Origin: Chrysaora quinquecirrha
Lineage: Eukaryota; Cnidaria; Scyphozoa; Semaeostomeae; Pelagiidae
Reading direction: 5' to 3'
Assembly (NCBI GenBank): GCA_014526335.1
Contig: JACTAT010000368.1
Location: 472,261 to 536,260 of the forward strand
Length of the DNA stretch: 64,000 bases
Part shown: piece after piece, positions 12,498-23,847 of the stretch
Numbering within the stretch: the first letter of the stretch is position 1
Layout of the letters: every line of letters begins with the position of its first letter
The notes under the pieces: generated by a model
What the model was told of the DNA's origin: nothing
The model's database searches: none
Seen by the model: the letters and a program-made list of their open reading frames with translations, nothing else
Translations under genes and position numbers: made by a program

Positions 12498-13394
12498 ATG
12501 GAGAATAAGAATGAAGAGCTTCAAAAAGATAATGAAGTTCACCAGTCTGAAGTAGACTCCTTGTCTTCAGAGAATAAGAACCTAGAGGAGGAGCTGATAT
12601 ATATAAAGAGTGAGATCGTTAGCATCAAAAAGTTGAATGAAGTTCTGTCAAGTCAATCAACCTTCCTCAAAGATCAAATAACATGTAAAGATAATGTAAT
12701 TAACTCTTTAATCAATAATCAAAATTTGCTGCTCCTCTAAGAGTGTAGAGAATAACCAAGTTCGACCAAAACTAATGGGCGACAGTATAATCAAGCTTGT
12801 TGAACCAGAAAGACTGCTTGCTAGAAGTCCTGAGATTAAAGTCTCCAAGGTTACAGCATATACCTGGGATGAAGCGAAAAAGCTATCAGTGATCTTAGTC
12901 TCGAAATACCAAATCATGTGGTCCTGCACTTGGGTACGAATGATATCCGCGATGGAAAATCTCTGGATGATATTTTAGTTTCCGCTAAAGAAACAGTGGA
13001 ATTGATTTGCAGTCGTAATGAGCAAACCAAAGTGTCAATTAGCTCTATTGTTCCCAGAGGGGACGATCCTAACTTAGAGTTAGGAAGAGTCGAACTAAAC
13101 CTAAAACTATTGAAATGGAGCCATGAAGACGACAAGATCAACCTGATTGATAATTCCAACCTTGCACTTCGGGGAAAGATCAACGAAAAGCTATATGGAA
13201 TAGACAAAGTTCACTTGAACTTAGAAGGAGCAAAGATTTTGTCCAGCAACATAAGCTTCAGTTTAAAAGAACAACTTGGGCTACCTGTCTTCACTCAGCA
13301 AGCTCAAGGCCAGCGGAGAGATACTAGGAGAAGAGGCCGAAGAGGGGTCATGTTTAATGGTGGCTTCAGACAGCGTTCCTGGTCACCTTTTTAG
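12498..13394 (+). pseudogene. LINE ORF1 remnant: coiled coil + SGNH/GDSL esterase-like domain
   Basis: The first part (12,498-12,740) is a heptad-rich coiled coil (ENKNEELQKDNE, SENKNLEEELI). The SGNH blocks follow: GDSIIKL at 12,778 (block I), LHLGTNDIRDG at 12,921 (the GxND block) and DKVHLNLEGAK at 13,203 (the DxxH block). The tail is Arg/Gly-rich (RRDTRRRGRRG) and probably binds nucleic acid. A stop at 12,740 and a frameshift near 12,880, after an A-run, separate the blocks, so it is not translatable as one protein. Esterase-type ORF1 is known in CR1/L2-related LINEs. Confidence 0.75.
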
Positions 13395-13462
13395 CTTGAG
13401 GAACTAATAAGTGACTCCTTTCCATATCACTGTTCTTTCTTGTTTTGTATCCACGTTTCGTT

Positions 13463-14442
13463 ATGTTCTCAAACGTAGGTAAGTTTGTTAATTTTTTAGA
13501 AATTGGATACTGGAATATAAACGGTTTATTCCAGAATGTTGGGCCTAATAAAGTCTCCAAGCTAACTGAAGAAGATTTCCTTCAGAGTACATTGATGTAC
13601 GATATTTTTGCTCTCTCAGAAACTCATACCGGCCCAGAGCAAGAGACCCATTTGCAAAACTTTGAAAGTTTTTCAAGCAGTAGACGTATTAGTAGCAATC
13701 GTCGCTATTATGGGGGTTTAACATTACTAATTAGAAGGGCTATACGAGCAGGGGTTAAAATTATGGACTTGGATAATCCTGAAACAATATGGATAAAGCT
13801 TGACAAGTCCTTTTTCAACATAGAAAACGATATTTTTATTGCTTTTGTTTATGTCCCACCTAACAATTCTCCTTACCTCCAAAAACTGGGGAAAGACACA
13901 AATACAATGTTCCAAATTTTAGAGCAACAAGTGGCCGAGTACAATACACAAGGAGAAGTGTTTTTGCTTGGAGACTTTAATAGTTACACCAATACTTTAA
14001 ATGATTACGTTGAATTTGACTCCGTTGAGAACAATTTTCTCAACATGCCTTTAGACTATGAAGGGGATACGAGCTTCCCAAGGGAAAATATGGACTGTAG
14101 AGCTCCCAATGAAAGTGGGAAAATGCTGCTTCAGCTATGCAGGTCAGCGTCACTCCGGATAGTTAACGGAAGAACAAAAGGTGACGAAAACGGGAGCTTT
14201 ACGCGGTATCCTCTTCATAGCGCAATGAGTGCTGAACCAAGCACTATCGATTATTGCTTAGCCAACGCCAATTGCTTTTCGAGAATTGAGCGATTTATGG
14301 TCGGTAAACTCACATTGTTATCCGATCATTGTAATATTTCATTAAGAATAAGGACGAAATTTGTCCCTTCTACTCCTGTTAGTACCACTAAAGTGAAGTT
14401 ATCAAAAGTTCCAGAAAAGGTGGTTTGGAACGACAAAGTGGC
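13463..14442 (+). pseudogene. LINE ORF2 N-terminus: APE-type endonuclease (truncated)
   Basis: An open frame carries the endonuclease/exonuclease/phosphatase fold in order: YWNINGLFQN, ALSETHTG (metal-binding Glu), VYVPPN, LLGDFNSYT (GDFN motif), STIDYCLA and LLSDHCNIS (SDH motif). The frame itself is unbroken over about 320 codons, but it stops in the flanking direct repeat just after the domain, so the reverse transcriptase is missing. The role in an intact element would be nicking genomic DNA to prime reverse transcription. Confidence 0.85.
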
Positions 14443-14880
14443 TGAGGGAGTTCCCCTTTAAATTGATTCCCATATATACATATCCCACTGATACTTTTTG
14501 CTCTCATTACTTGTATTTTTCCTATTTAACTTACAAAATTGTTTGTAATTTTTTAGTATTTATTGTATTAGTATTGTATTAACTTGTAAAATATATAGCT
14601 ATTATTTAAGCTATAAAACTCACTTTTAAGAATTTATATTATTCAAAGGCGTTACGTAGCACCAGCTGAGATAAACGATTGAACGCCTTTGATGAGTTGA
14701 TGAATATGCCCTACATGCCTAGACTTTGTTGATTGCAAATAACCTTTCGTTATTTTACGATAAAAATGTGGGTTAATTACGAATGGCATTTTACTTACTT
14801 TTTAGACTATGATAGCAAAATTTTCGAGGTCTTTTGCTTTACTAACGTTTCTTTGTTAATTCACTAACATAAACAATGAT

Positions 14881-17371
14881 AAAAAATCTGTTGTTCACGA
14901 TGGAAAAGATAGATCAAATCAAAACATCAGCTGTTCACGATGATATATTTGAATTAAAGCGCTTTTAGAGAAACTCTCCCATACACCTTGCATGTGAGTG
15001 TATGCGGATTTGAAATAAATAAAGGGTAAACTGATAAACTGCCCACAATTTGACAGTACATGTTAGCTTGGTGTGTTTTCCTAGTAAAAGCTTGTCTAAG
15101 AATTCAAAAGGCTATACATTGACATTATGCTATAAATTGTTTCCAGAAACGTCGTCAAAATTAGCTAATGACGAATGCAAACTATTTTTCCATGACCCAA
15201 GGTTGGCAGTTTATATAAGCTATGAGTTGCTTTCTTGCATTTACTCTTTTAATGATTTTATAGCATTTTATTTGTGAGACGAGACTGGAGGATATATAAA
15301 CAGGACAGATATCTTTAACAATAGAGTTTACATACAGTGATCGAGTGATGTTTGTAAAAGGTTTTCGTTTATGCAAGTTTTTGTTGAAGACAGATGTTTA
15401 CAAATTTGTCAATTATATGCACGTGTGGATCACATGCAGAGAGACTAAAACAAATTATTTAAGTAACGACCACAACAAAGCACAAATAGAAATGCATGTA
15501 TGAGAAACAGACTAACCTGGTGATTGAAGAACACAAGAAAGGCCCCTTAGAACATAAGAAGGGCTCTTAAAAATACCTTCAGTTTTTTGAGGAAAGAGCC
15601 GGAAAGGAATGCAAGGAAACGAGTTTCGAAGGAATCTCAACGAGAATATAAAACCTCAAGAACTTGACCACCCAGGAAGAAATTTACACAAAATAAACAT
15701 ATTTATCATTGAACATTTCTATAACGGAAGAACGTAGCGGTTAAGTGTAAAAACAATTAAAATTCCTTAGTTAGTTGGTGAACCGCTAGAAATGTTATAT
15801 GCGTATATGTTCGATGAAATACAGTATGACTGCATCATCTGCATACACTAACTATATAGTACTAAAACATATTTAATAAATTTCTTCACTCTGTATTTCC
15901 GTTATAACTATCTGCTTTAGGTTTCACTTTCGTTAATTGCTTTTACAGAAATACTCGGTGGTTCTATATCTTTTAGCACATGAAGTGCTACATGTAGTAT
16001 AGTGCAATTTACATTGTTCAAAGCCATTGAACGTTAATAGATAGCACACGATTGATTGAACGCCTCCAACGAGTTAGTAGAAACTTGCCAACAGAAGAAT
16101 AGAATATGCCTCTTGTTATCAAAACGTCGCATCATTGTTTGTAATAAATATTTTGTTAATAAAAACAAATAATATTTGAATTCAGATTTTGTATCTATGT
16201 GTTTGCTGTTCGCATGTACAAATATATGAAAACTAATCCACAGTTAAAGAAACCCCAGAGCTTGTTCCAAAAATTATTAACCTTACTCTAAATTTAGTTT
16301 CGATTTTAAGAGCTGCTAAGAAAAGAAGCAAAAGTTTAGCAATTCATTGTGGCTATTCTTTGATTTCATTTTGCAATTGCCCCTCATAAGAACAGCATGT
16401 GCTGCATTCAGTTATACAAGTAAAAAATTGAATTGTCTTTTTTTAAAGCTATGAATAGGGTTGTCGATAGGCAATGCGACAATCGAAGTTATACAAAATA
16501 TAGACATATTTTGAGATTTTGGAGGTAAGCTGTTTAGCAGTGGAGGATGCAAGTAAGGTGGAAGGTAATCATCAGTACAGTGTTGGTTACGAAGTAACAT
16601 GGAGGTTTATCATAGCTCAGGGGGGGGGGGGTCACTTGAACTTGAAGATCCATCCTATAATTATGGGTAAGAGTTTGTTTTGAGATCCGATACTTTTGGA
16701 TATCTGGTTTGAAAATGCATCTTTCTTTATACTTGTGGGTAGCCCATTCACAAACTGTGGATTATTGATACTTTTGGGTTACCAAGGAATACCTGATGCA
16801 AGACAGTAAGGACTTCTTTCAACGTTCGCAAAACTAGGTCTTTGCTATCCATTCATACAGGAAAGACACATATAAGATACAGGTTATTAAACCACTTATG
16901 ATGGAATTTCATTTGAAGAGAATGCTAACCTAGAATACACATTCAGATTTCAATGATCCACAATGCACAATACTTTTTCCCTCCAACCTCAATGTCTCCC
17001 TTCCGTTTCGTCTTTCATTTTTCATTTCATTTTATTTTATATTCTTTAAACACAGTAACCCCGTCAGCCAAGGCTGCTTTTCAGGGGGCCGTAAAAATAA
17101 ATATTTAAGTTTGATAAGAATACAAATAAACAACTTAATTGTCAAAACGCACAATAAATTTTAATTAAAATGAAAGTCGGTGTTTGAAATGAGTAAAGAG
17201 GGTGCTTGCTTAACCTCAGGTTTTAGGCTGTTCCAAAGTTTCGTTGAGTGTTATCATCAGTACAGTGGAAGATGCAAAGCATTGTTGAGAGTTATCATCA
17301 GTACAGTGGAGGATGCAAGGTTTCGTTGAGGGTTATCATTAGTACAGTGGAGGATGTCGCTGATGGTTTTG
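14881..17371. other. Spacer between the inverted arms
   Basis: About 2.5 kb of AT-rich sequence without recognisable genes. It holds a G12-type homopolymer near 16,620 and a partial copy of the arm hairpin motif (gattgaacgcctcc) near 16,063. If the arms are transposon termini, this should be the interior, but no transposase is visible. Confidence 0.45.
17228..17356. repeat. Tandem repeat of about 54 bp, 2-3 units
   Basis: The units carry tttcgttgaggg, then ttatcatcagtacagtgga and agatgcaa with small differences. A diverged extra unit (gtaatcatcagtacagtgttgg) is seen near 16,565. Confidence 0.65.
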
Positions 17372-19259
17372 ATCATTGTTTATATTAGTGAAATTGAAAA
17401 ACGTTGGTAAAGCAGAAGACCTCAAAGAATTTGCTATCATAGTCTAAAAAGTAAGTGTTCTTCAAATGCCATTCGTAATTAACCAAAATTTCAAAGTTTA
17501 GACATGTAATGTAGGGCATATTCATCAACTCATCAAAGGCGTTCAATCATGTATCTCAGTTGGTGCTATGTAACGCCTTTGAATAATATAAATTCTTAAA
17601 AGTGAGTTTCGTAGCTCTAATAATAGCTATTTGCAGTTCTCGACACGGGTACGGCTGATCTTTGAATGAGAGAAAGCGACAACGCATTCTGATAAAAAAA
17701 CACTTCGCCTTAAAAAGATGGAAATAAACAAGTACTACTTCATACATTCCACTAAAAAATATTTTACAAGTTAATACAATACTAATACAATGAATACTAA
17801 TACAATAGCAAACAATTTAACAAGTTAAGTAGGAAAAATACAAGTAGTTGGAGCAAAAAGTATCAGTGGGATATGTATATATGAGAATGAATTTAAAGGG
17901 GGAACTCCTTCAGTAGCAAAGCTAATGGAGAAGAGAGGCTCCCCTATCATAGGAAATATTTCAGCACTTCATAGAGATAATTAGCATATAAAATGAATCT
18001 ACGATTCTATTGTCGAGGGATGCGAGAGAGTATGAGGAAAGTTAAAAGTTAGTTTTCAAAGCATTTTGCAAGCGGATGTGACTTTAGTTTATCACGAGTT
18101 TATTCTCTTTATTTTATCTTGGAAGTACGTATAAGTCATTCAATGTTAGCGATATGTGCAGCATATATTTTACACTATTTACAACCAACAGTTTGGTCAT
18201 TGAAATATAAAATCCTACATATTTCCTACTGATTTGTATGAAATGTTTCCTATCTATGTCACTCTTTAAGCGATTTCAATGTTTTTTATCCTCTAGAAGC
18301 GTTGCAATGAAATGTTTCTCATACGAAACTTTAAAATCTTGGAAAGAAATTATGTTTGCTATAGCAACTTTTGCATGTCACAGAATGCTTTGTTCTCTCG
18401 GTCTTTATATCCCACTTAAACACTTCGATTCTTCTCAGATTCCTAACCAAGCAAGTATGCAGGGGCGCAAATCGAAAAAATTATTGGGGGGTGTCATGAA
18501 GTGGGACCGAAGGGTATTTGTCTTTGTGTGCCGAAAAGCGCACCCACCTAGGGGGGTTCGGGGGCATGCTCCCCCGGAAAATTTTGAAAAATTGGGTTGC
18601 TAGAATCGCTCTGGTGACCGTTTCAGGACTCTTTTAATGTAATTTTTGCGCAGCCCAGCTGTTGAAGAAAACCTAAGAAACAACAAGTTTTGTCAAAATT
18701 TATGTCGATGTTGTAATGTCGCCTGGCGCCCGGAATTGTCCAGAAACATAAAAAATAAGGCCAGAAATGGCTGACACAACTTGTCTTTGTTGTACAGCTA
18801 GGCATCTCCTGACTAACGGCAGTATTGACTACCAATACATTGTACTGTCATGAAGGGATTGGATTGCAATTGGCCGAAAGTTGTCCCGCCTAGCTGCTCT
18901 GGCCCTTTTGTTTGCTAATTTGTTCTTTCAAGGAAACATCATCACTATTTCCTGCTATGCAAAACAGCATGGTGAATTAAGTTCAGTGTTCAATGAACTG
19001 CATGAGAGCAATTTTTTACCGATTTTTCTTTGGGTTTCGGGTACAACTCTGTTTATTACTATTGAAAATGAAAATAATTTAGTTCAGAGCCAGATCGGGA
19101 CCGACTTTATCACTATAAAGTAGCTACTGGGACCGGTTGGAAAAATTATTGGGGGGGGGGTGTCACACCCCCCACACCCCCCCTCATTTGCGCCCCTGTA
19201 AGTATGTCCTAAGAAATCAAGAAATAACGATATATCTTATCAGAAACTCGGGCTCAAGC
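17372..19259. repeat. Right arm of the long inverted repeat
   Basis: Reverse complement of the left arm. It carries about 140 bp of extra sequence near 17,635-17,755 and the hAT element at 18,460-19,198. It ends at CTCGGGCTCAAGC, mirroring the outer end at 11,775. Confidence 0.75.
18460..19198. mobile_element. Non-autonomous hAT element (739 bp)
   Basis: Termini are CAGGGGCGCAAAT at the left and ATTTGCGCCCCTG at the right. The flanks caagtatg and taagtatg match at 7 of 8 positions, consistent with the 8-bp target duplication of hAT elements. The right arm sequence continues in register after removal, which proves insertion. It carries subterminal attgggggggtgtcac and ggttcgggggcatgctccccc motifs. 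No transposase. Confidence 0.9.
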
Positions 19260-19300
19260 ATCAAGCAGCAAACGTAAACTCCAATTAACTTAAAGATTCA

Positions 19301-19890
19301 ATGGCGACCGCTAGCGGTATAAGAAACAACATTCATCGACAAGGCAAACATTCAACGACATCTGCGGTATTGCTTGGCGACTCTACGACAAAAAGTCTGC
19401 AGAGCTGGCGGATGAGAAAATTGCAAAAAAAATTAAAAAGGTTGTACAGACTTTCTCCCAGTCGAAAACAGATGACATACCATTTCACGCTATTCCATCC
19501 TTGCAAACAAATTCAAATGCTATTGTTTCGCATACAGGAACAAAAGATCTCACAAGAAGATGTCACAAAGGTTGTGGAAAAAATGGCTCCCTGAAAGACA
19601 CTTAAGACAGACTCGAATCAAGTCTATGTATCAGAAATTATTGAACAAGAAGATGAAAGCTTATGCCGGAGAATATTGAATATCAACAGAACATTACAAA
19701 GCCTCTGTGAAACAAATAACATCATATTTATCGACAACAGCAATACTGATCCTCAAAGACATCTGGATCAGGGTGGTTTGAATCTCAATAATTTTGGTGT
19801 TGGTAAGTTTGCTTCAAACATAATATCAATATTAAAAGACTTATGCTTAATCGGAAGGATATTCATATTGACAATTTTTATGATAAGGAA
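19301..19890 (+). pseudogene. Decayed LINE ORF1 SGNH domain
   Basis: Fragments in more than one frame show the SGNH block order: VLLGDSTTKSL near 19,370, SHTGTKDL near 19,535 and LDQGGLNLNNFGV near 19,765. It is related to, but clearly diverged from, the domain at 12.8-13.4 kb. Frameshifts and stops make it non-functional. It begins just outside the right inverted arm. Confidence 0.6.
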
Positions 19891-19968
19891 ATAGTTCCAG
19901 TGAATCTAAGATCTGAAATTTATTTAACTAGTTATGATATGGTAGGAAATACTAATAATTAAACTGAG

Positions 19969-20207
19969 TACCTTGATGCCAAAGGTATACTAAAAATATA
20001 GGCTATCTAGTAGGAATGGGATAATAATTGCTCATCTAAACATAAACTTGATTAGGAACAAGCTTGTGTTAGTTACTATATTCAAGAAAGAGAAGTTTAG
20101 CTTACTGTAAATGAATGTAACTGAATAATGATCTTAGAACTAACAAGGTATTTATACTACAGAATCACATGACCATAAAAGACGGGGTGCACTGAGGGGA
20201 CTCTACA
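19969..20207 (-). repeat. Gypsy 3' LTR (approximate 3' limit)
   Basis: It begins TGTAGAGTCCCC on the minus strand at 20,207, right after a purine tract (AGGAGGGGAGAAA, 20,208-20,220). A TATA box (GTATAAATACC) lies at about 20,147-20,158. The far end is uncertain because no 5' LTR is left for comparison. Confidence 0.6.
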
Positions 20208-20253
20208 TTTCTCCCCTCCTAAATAAACTAAGTTCTAATACAATGAACTTTAA

Positions 20254-21708
20254 CTAAACACGAAGTGCACCCCAAGGAGTAGTGTCTGGCAAATATCGAT
20301 GTTGTCGCAGTCTTCTTGGTCGATTTCTGTTGAAACCATCATTTTCGACCTCATCCATTACACTGGAATCAGAATCTGAATACGTATAATCGCTGCCGTC
20401 TGAAAGTTCACTTTCACTTGAATTCAATTCTTCATCGGATGTTGTCTTTGGGATGGGTTTATTTTGAAATCCATTGTCGACAACAGGTAGAAGGCGATCG
20501 TGGTGTACTATCTTTCGTTCCTTGCGAGAGTTCTCGATCTGAAAATTTACACCGTTCGGTAACTTAGCTATGATCGTCCATGGACCTTCTCTGCGGGGTG
20601 CCAATTTGCGGTTTTCGCCTGTCTTATAATGCTTTATTTTCAGCCAAACTTGCTGACCCTCAGTGTAATCGATAAAACGGAGATCTCGATTATAATGTTG
20701 CTGCATCTTCCGCTTACTAATCTCCAAAGTATCTACTACATTAGAGAAGATATCTTTCAATAACAAACTGGTTGCATATTGGAAGTCTGCTGGCAGAATT
20801 TCGTCCTGCTGGTCTGGTGTGGCATTGTCGAAAGCAATGTCTTGAGGTAAGATGACGGATCTACTGAAAACCACGTTGTAGGAAAAGCAGTGAGTTGCTT
20901 TGCTTTCGCTGGCGTTTAAAGCGAACACTAATCCAGGCAATATGGAACGCCATTTGATTTGTTGAAGGCAACGATGTAACAAAACAGCACGCAATAAATC
21001 CTTGACAGTGCGGATATTTCGCTCAGCAAAGCCATTACCCTGACTATGATACGCAGAAGATATACGCTTTTCAATTCCGAGCTTATTACAGACATGTGCC
21101 ATAATTTCTCCGTCGACATTTGAGCCTTGATCTGACAGGAGATAGAGAGGGCTGCCATGAACATAAATCCAATGTCTAAGTAAGGCATCAACTATTTTTG
21201 GTGCTGTTTGATCTTTTAAAGGTACAGCTTGGACGAATTTCGAAAAAATATCGCCAATGAGCAAGATATATTGATAGCCATCGTGATTTTTAGGTAAATA
21301 GGCGATATCGATAGAAAGAAATTGCATCGGTGCATTCGGGATAAACATTTTCGTAAGTGGTGCTTTGGGTGGAGATGTGGCGCACTTTGTTTTCTGACAG
21401 GTCTGACAGGTTTCACAGCCTTGACAAAACGACTTGATGTAATTGAACATACTTGGCCAATAATAACGGTCTTTTAACAACGAATACACTTTGTCGGTGC
21501 CAAAATGAGCAATATTGTGGTATTCTGTGACGATAACTTTTCGTAAGGAAGGAGGAATGACAGGGCGACCGGATTTTGTAAGCAAACCATCACTGACACG
21601 CAGCTGCAACTGAACTCTTTTCAATTTGCCTGATGAAATGTTTTCTCTGTTCAGAACACATTTTGTGGCATCTGAAATCAAGGGATCTCGCGATTGTTCC
21701 TCTTTCAA
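20254..21708 (-). CDS. Gypsy integrase region (pol C-terminus)
   Basis: 484 open codons, the only undamaged part of this pol. They show the HHCC zinc motif (YHNIAH, then FCQGCETC), the DDE core (SIDIAYLPKN, LLSDQGSNVD, GNGFAERNIRT), and a C-terminal GPY/F module (REGPWTIIAKLPNGVNFQI, VHHDRLLP). An acidic Ser/Asp-rich tail follows. In an intact element it inserts the cDNA into the genome. The upstream RNase H is broken, so this stretch is unlikely to be made as part of Gag-Pol. The real upstream boundary is not this ATG. Confidence 0.85.
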   Translation of the reverse strand: MKEEQSRDPLISDATKCVLNRENISSGKLKRVQLQLRVSDGLLTKSGRPVIPPSLRKVIVTEYHNIAHFGTDKVYSLLKDRYYWPSMFNYIKSFCQGCETCQTCQKTKCATSPPKAPLTKMFIPNAPMQFLSIDIAYLPKNHDGYQYILLIGDIFSKFVQAVPLKDQTAPKIVDALLRHWIYVHGSPLYLLSDQGSNVDGEIMAHVCNKLGIEKRISSAYHSQGNGFAERNIRTVKDLLRAVLLHRCLQQIKWRSILPGLVFALNASESKATHCFSYNVVFSRSVILPQDIAFDNATPDQQDEILPADFQYATSLLLKDIFSNVVDTLEISKRKMQQHYNRDLRFIDYTEGQQVWLKIKHYKTGENRKLAPRREGPWTIIAKLPNGVNFQIENSRKERKIVHHDRLLPVVDNGFQNKPIPKTTSDEELNSSESELSDGSDYTYSDSDSSVMDEVENDGFNRNRPRRLRQHRYLPDTTPWGALRV

Positions 21709-22000
21709 CTGAACGCGAAAACTATCCTGATTAACGAACAGAGCATATACCTTTTCCTCAAAGTCGGTTGATGGCTGAACTTGACTTGCCGCTTGATTTC
21801 GCGATAGGGCATCGGCTTTGATATCGAGTTTACCCGGAATGTATTGGATGGAATAGTCAAACTCTTCTAACTCAGATAGCCAACGAGCGAACTTACCACG
21901 TGGATCCTTCTGTTCACGCAGATGTGTAAGAGGATTATGGTCAGACTTTCAAACAAATTTGTGCCTGCAAGATAAACGTGTCAATGTCTGACTGCGCACA
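21709..22000 (-). pseudogene. Gypsy RNase H C-terminal part with stop and frameshift
   Basis: Conceptual translation in two frames gives KEAFALVCAVRH, then TGA in place of the usual Trp, then a shift near 21,945, then LTHLREQKDPRGKFARWL-type sequence and IPGKLDIKADALSRN. It joins the RT fragment to the integrase frame. Confidence 0.7.
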
Positions 22001-22855
22001 CTAGAGCGAATGCTTCCTTGTGGTTGCCGACCAGTTCTTTTGCGAAGTTTGTAACGCTGTAGAGAAGTACGCTATTGAATGTATGCGATCATCGCTTCCA
22101 ACTTGTGATAAAACTCCGCCAACTGCATGGTTGCTATCATCAACTTCGAGAATAAACGGTTTTCCTAATTGCGGGAAGCTTAAAACTGGCTGGGATGACA
22201 GTTTCTGTTTTAAAACAGAGAAGGCAGCTTCACAGGAATCATCCCATTGGAAAGGAACAGTTTCGCTAGTTAGCTTGTTTAAAGGTTGACAAATATCGGC
22301 GAAGTTCTGAATAAACGACCTGTAAAATCCGGCTAAACCTAGAAATCCTTTTAATTCCTTCCTAGTTTCTGGGCGTTTATAATTGTCAATTGCTTCGGTA
22401 AGACGGGTTTGTGGCTTAATTCCTCGATTTAAAAGCTGAAAACCTAGAAAATTAACCTTGTCGCTGGCGAAAACACACTTTGAAAGCTTAAGCGATATCC
22501 CCGACGATTGCAATCGTTGGAACACTTGTTCAAGATTATGGAGATGTTCTTGGAAATTTCCACTGAAGATTACAATGTCGTCCATGTAAGCTAAGACGCG
22601 ATCTGAAGGAAGTCCTGATAAAGTGATATCCATCATCCATTGGTAGGATGCTCCCGCGTTACATAGTCCATATGGCGTGACGTTGAATTGAAATATCCCA
22701 GTTGTCCAGAATTTTGCTCCATGCATTTTGTCGATCACGTCACGAATATGTGGTAGCGGGTAGGAATCCTTCTTGGTGACGTTATTAAGCCCACGAAAAT
22801 CGCAAACAAAACGCAATCGTCTTTCTTTTTTACGAGGATAACTGGGGCATTCCAC
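22001..22855 (-). pseudogene. Gypsy reverse transcriptase/RNase H, lacking RT motif A
   Basis: The fragment shows RFVCDFRGLNNVT, then GAKFWTT joined directly to GIFQFNVTPYGLCNA. Between them the usual LDLxSGY block with a catalytic Asp, about 30 residues, is absent. YMDD (22,578-22,589) and the thumb (LGFQLLNRGI, GFLGLAGFYR) are present, then the RNase H start (FILEVDDSNHAVGGVLSQ). Loss of motif A makes the enzyme inactive. The frame differs from the upstream protease frame. Confidence 0.8.
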
Positions 22856-23847
22856 GGCGATGCAGATGGTCGAATGATGCCGTTATCAAGCATTTGTTGC
22901 ACTTGATTGCTTACTTCTTTGTTCCGAGCGTGGGGAATACGATACGGCTTCATTCGCACTGGTTGAGCGTCCTCTGTGATTATACGATGCGTCATATTCC
23001 GTACGGGTGTCGGTTTCCTTGGATTAGAAGCAAAAATATCTCCGTATTTGGAAAATAATGCCATTAACTGATCTTTTTCATTAGCAGAGATGTCATTGCC
23101 GTGAAATACATTCGACTGAAGACTTCTTGGATTCTTGGTTTCATTTAAATCGACTTTGGAAACAGTTTCGCTCACCTTGGTTAAATTACCAACGTATTTC
23201 CTGGAATGCACTGTTATATTGTCATTGTTAACATTCAATAAGGTAATCTGGAAAACACCATCTAAATCTGGGATTACCCGACAACGTGTAACGTACACAC
23301 CCATTACTCCAACGATAGGCTTTGGCTCAAAATCTGCAGTTATCAAAGATAAGGAGTTACTGCATTTGACATTAACGATGCTTTCGGAACGTGGAGGCAA
23401 AAAAACACTGTTTTGTACTCTGACAGGCTCTTTTGCTTTTGAAGAAACACATAAAAACCACTCTTTACTCAGTTTTACTTTATTATCGATCATGGCAAAC
23501 TCGACTGTTCCAAAATTTGAAAGGAAATCTTTGCCCAATAATACATGTTTGTACGTTTTGGCATTGAGAACTTTCATATTTTGCTTCATGCTTACACTGC
23601 CCAAGGTTATTGTCACTAACACAGATCCGATTATATCCATTGCATGACCAGATGCATCGACCAAGTCATGATTACTTGCGATAATATTTGTGTCTAAACT
23701 TAGTGTTTGTAAGCTGCCGAGATCAATTAAAGAGCAACTGGCTCCGGTGTCTAATAGAGCGTTTACGTTCTTGTTATCAAACTTAACGTTAAGAACAGCA
23801 GAAAACTCGTCAGCAAAATTACAAGTTTCTTTGTGGCCGTCGGCTAG
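22735..23847 (-). pseudogene. Gypsy protease and RT N-terminus
   Basis: The open frame from the codon after TGA (23,848-23,850) contains NALLDTGASCSLIDLG (aspartic protease active site, 23,740-23,751) and LLGKDFL. It then runs through GIIRPSASPWNAPVILVKKKDD, the RT entry block. The frame is lost soon after, with the RT continuing in the other frame from about 22,855. Confidence 0.75.

Larger units (their letters stand above)
12434..14442 (+). mobile_element. Internal segment of a non-LTR retrotransposon (ORF1 plus ORF2 endonuclease, no RT)
   Basis: The 2,009-bp insert contains a coiled-coil plus SGNH-hydrolase ORF1 and the start of ORF2 with an APE-type endonuclease. It then ends abruptly inside the post-endonuclease coding sequence. 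There is no reverse transcriptase, 3'UTR or A-tail. Normal target-primed insertions lose the 5' end, not the 3' end, so it was probably inserted in an unusual way. Confidence 0.75.
12384..14491. repeat. Direct repeats of 49-50 bp bounding the LINE insert
   Basis: TGAGGGAGTTCC...CCCACTGA occurs at 12,384-12,433 and again at 14,443-14,491, differing by one C in a homopolymer. The matching place in the right arm (about 17,850-17,930, inverted) has only one copy. That shows an insertion with a very long target-site duplication. Confidence 0.85.
11775..14880. repeat. Left arm of a long inverted repeat (about 1 kb excluding its insert)
   Basis: The sequence from GCTTGAGCCCGAG inward matches the reverse complement of 17,372-19,259 along the whole arm (for example catatcgctaacattgaatg, and gcgttacgtagcaccagctgagat). 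It is interrupted by a 2-kb LINE segment at 12,434-14,442. An internal hairpin (TCAAAGGCGTT / AACGCCTTTGA) sits at about 14,643-14,692. It may be the terminal inverted repeat of a large DNA element or an inverted duplication. Confidence 0.75.
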
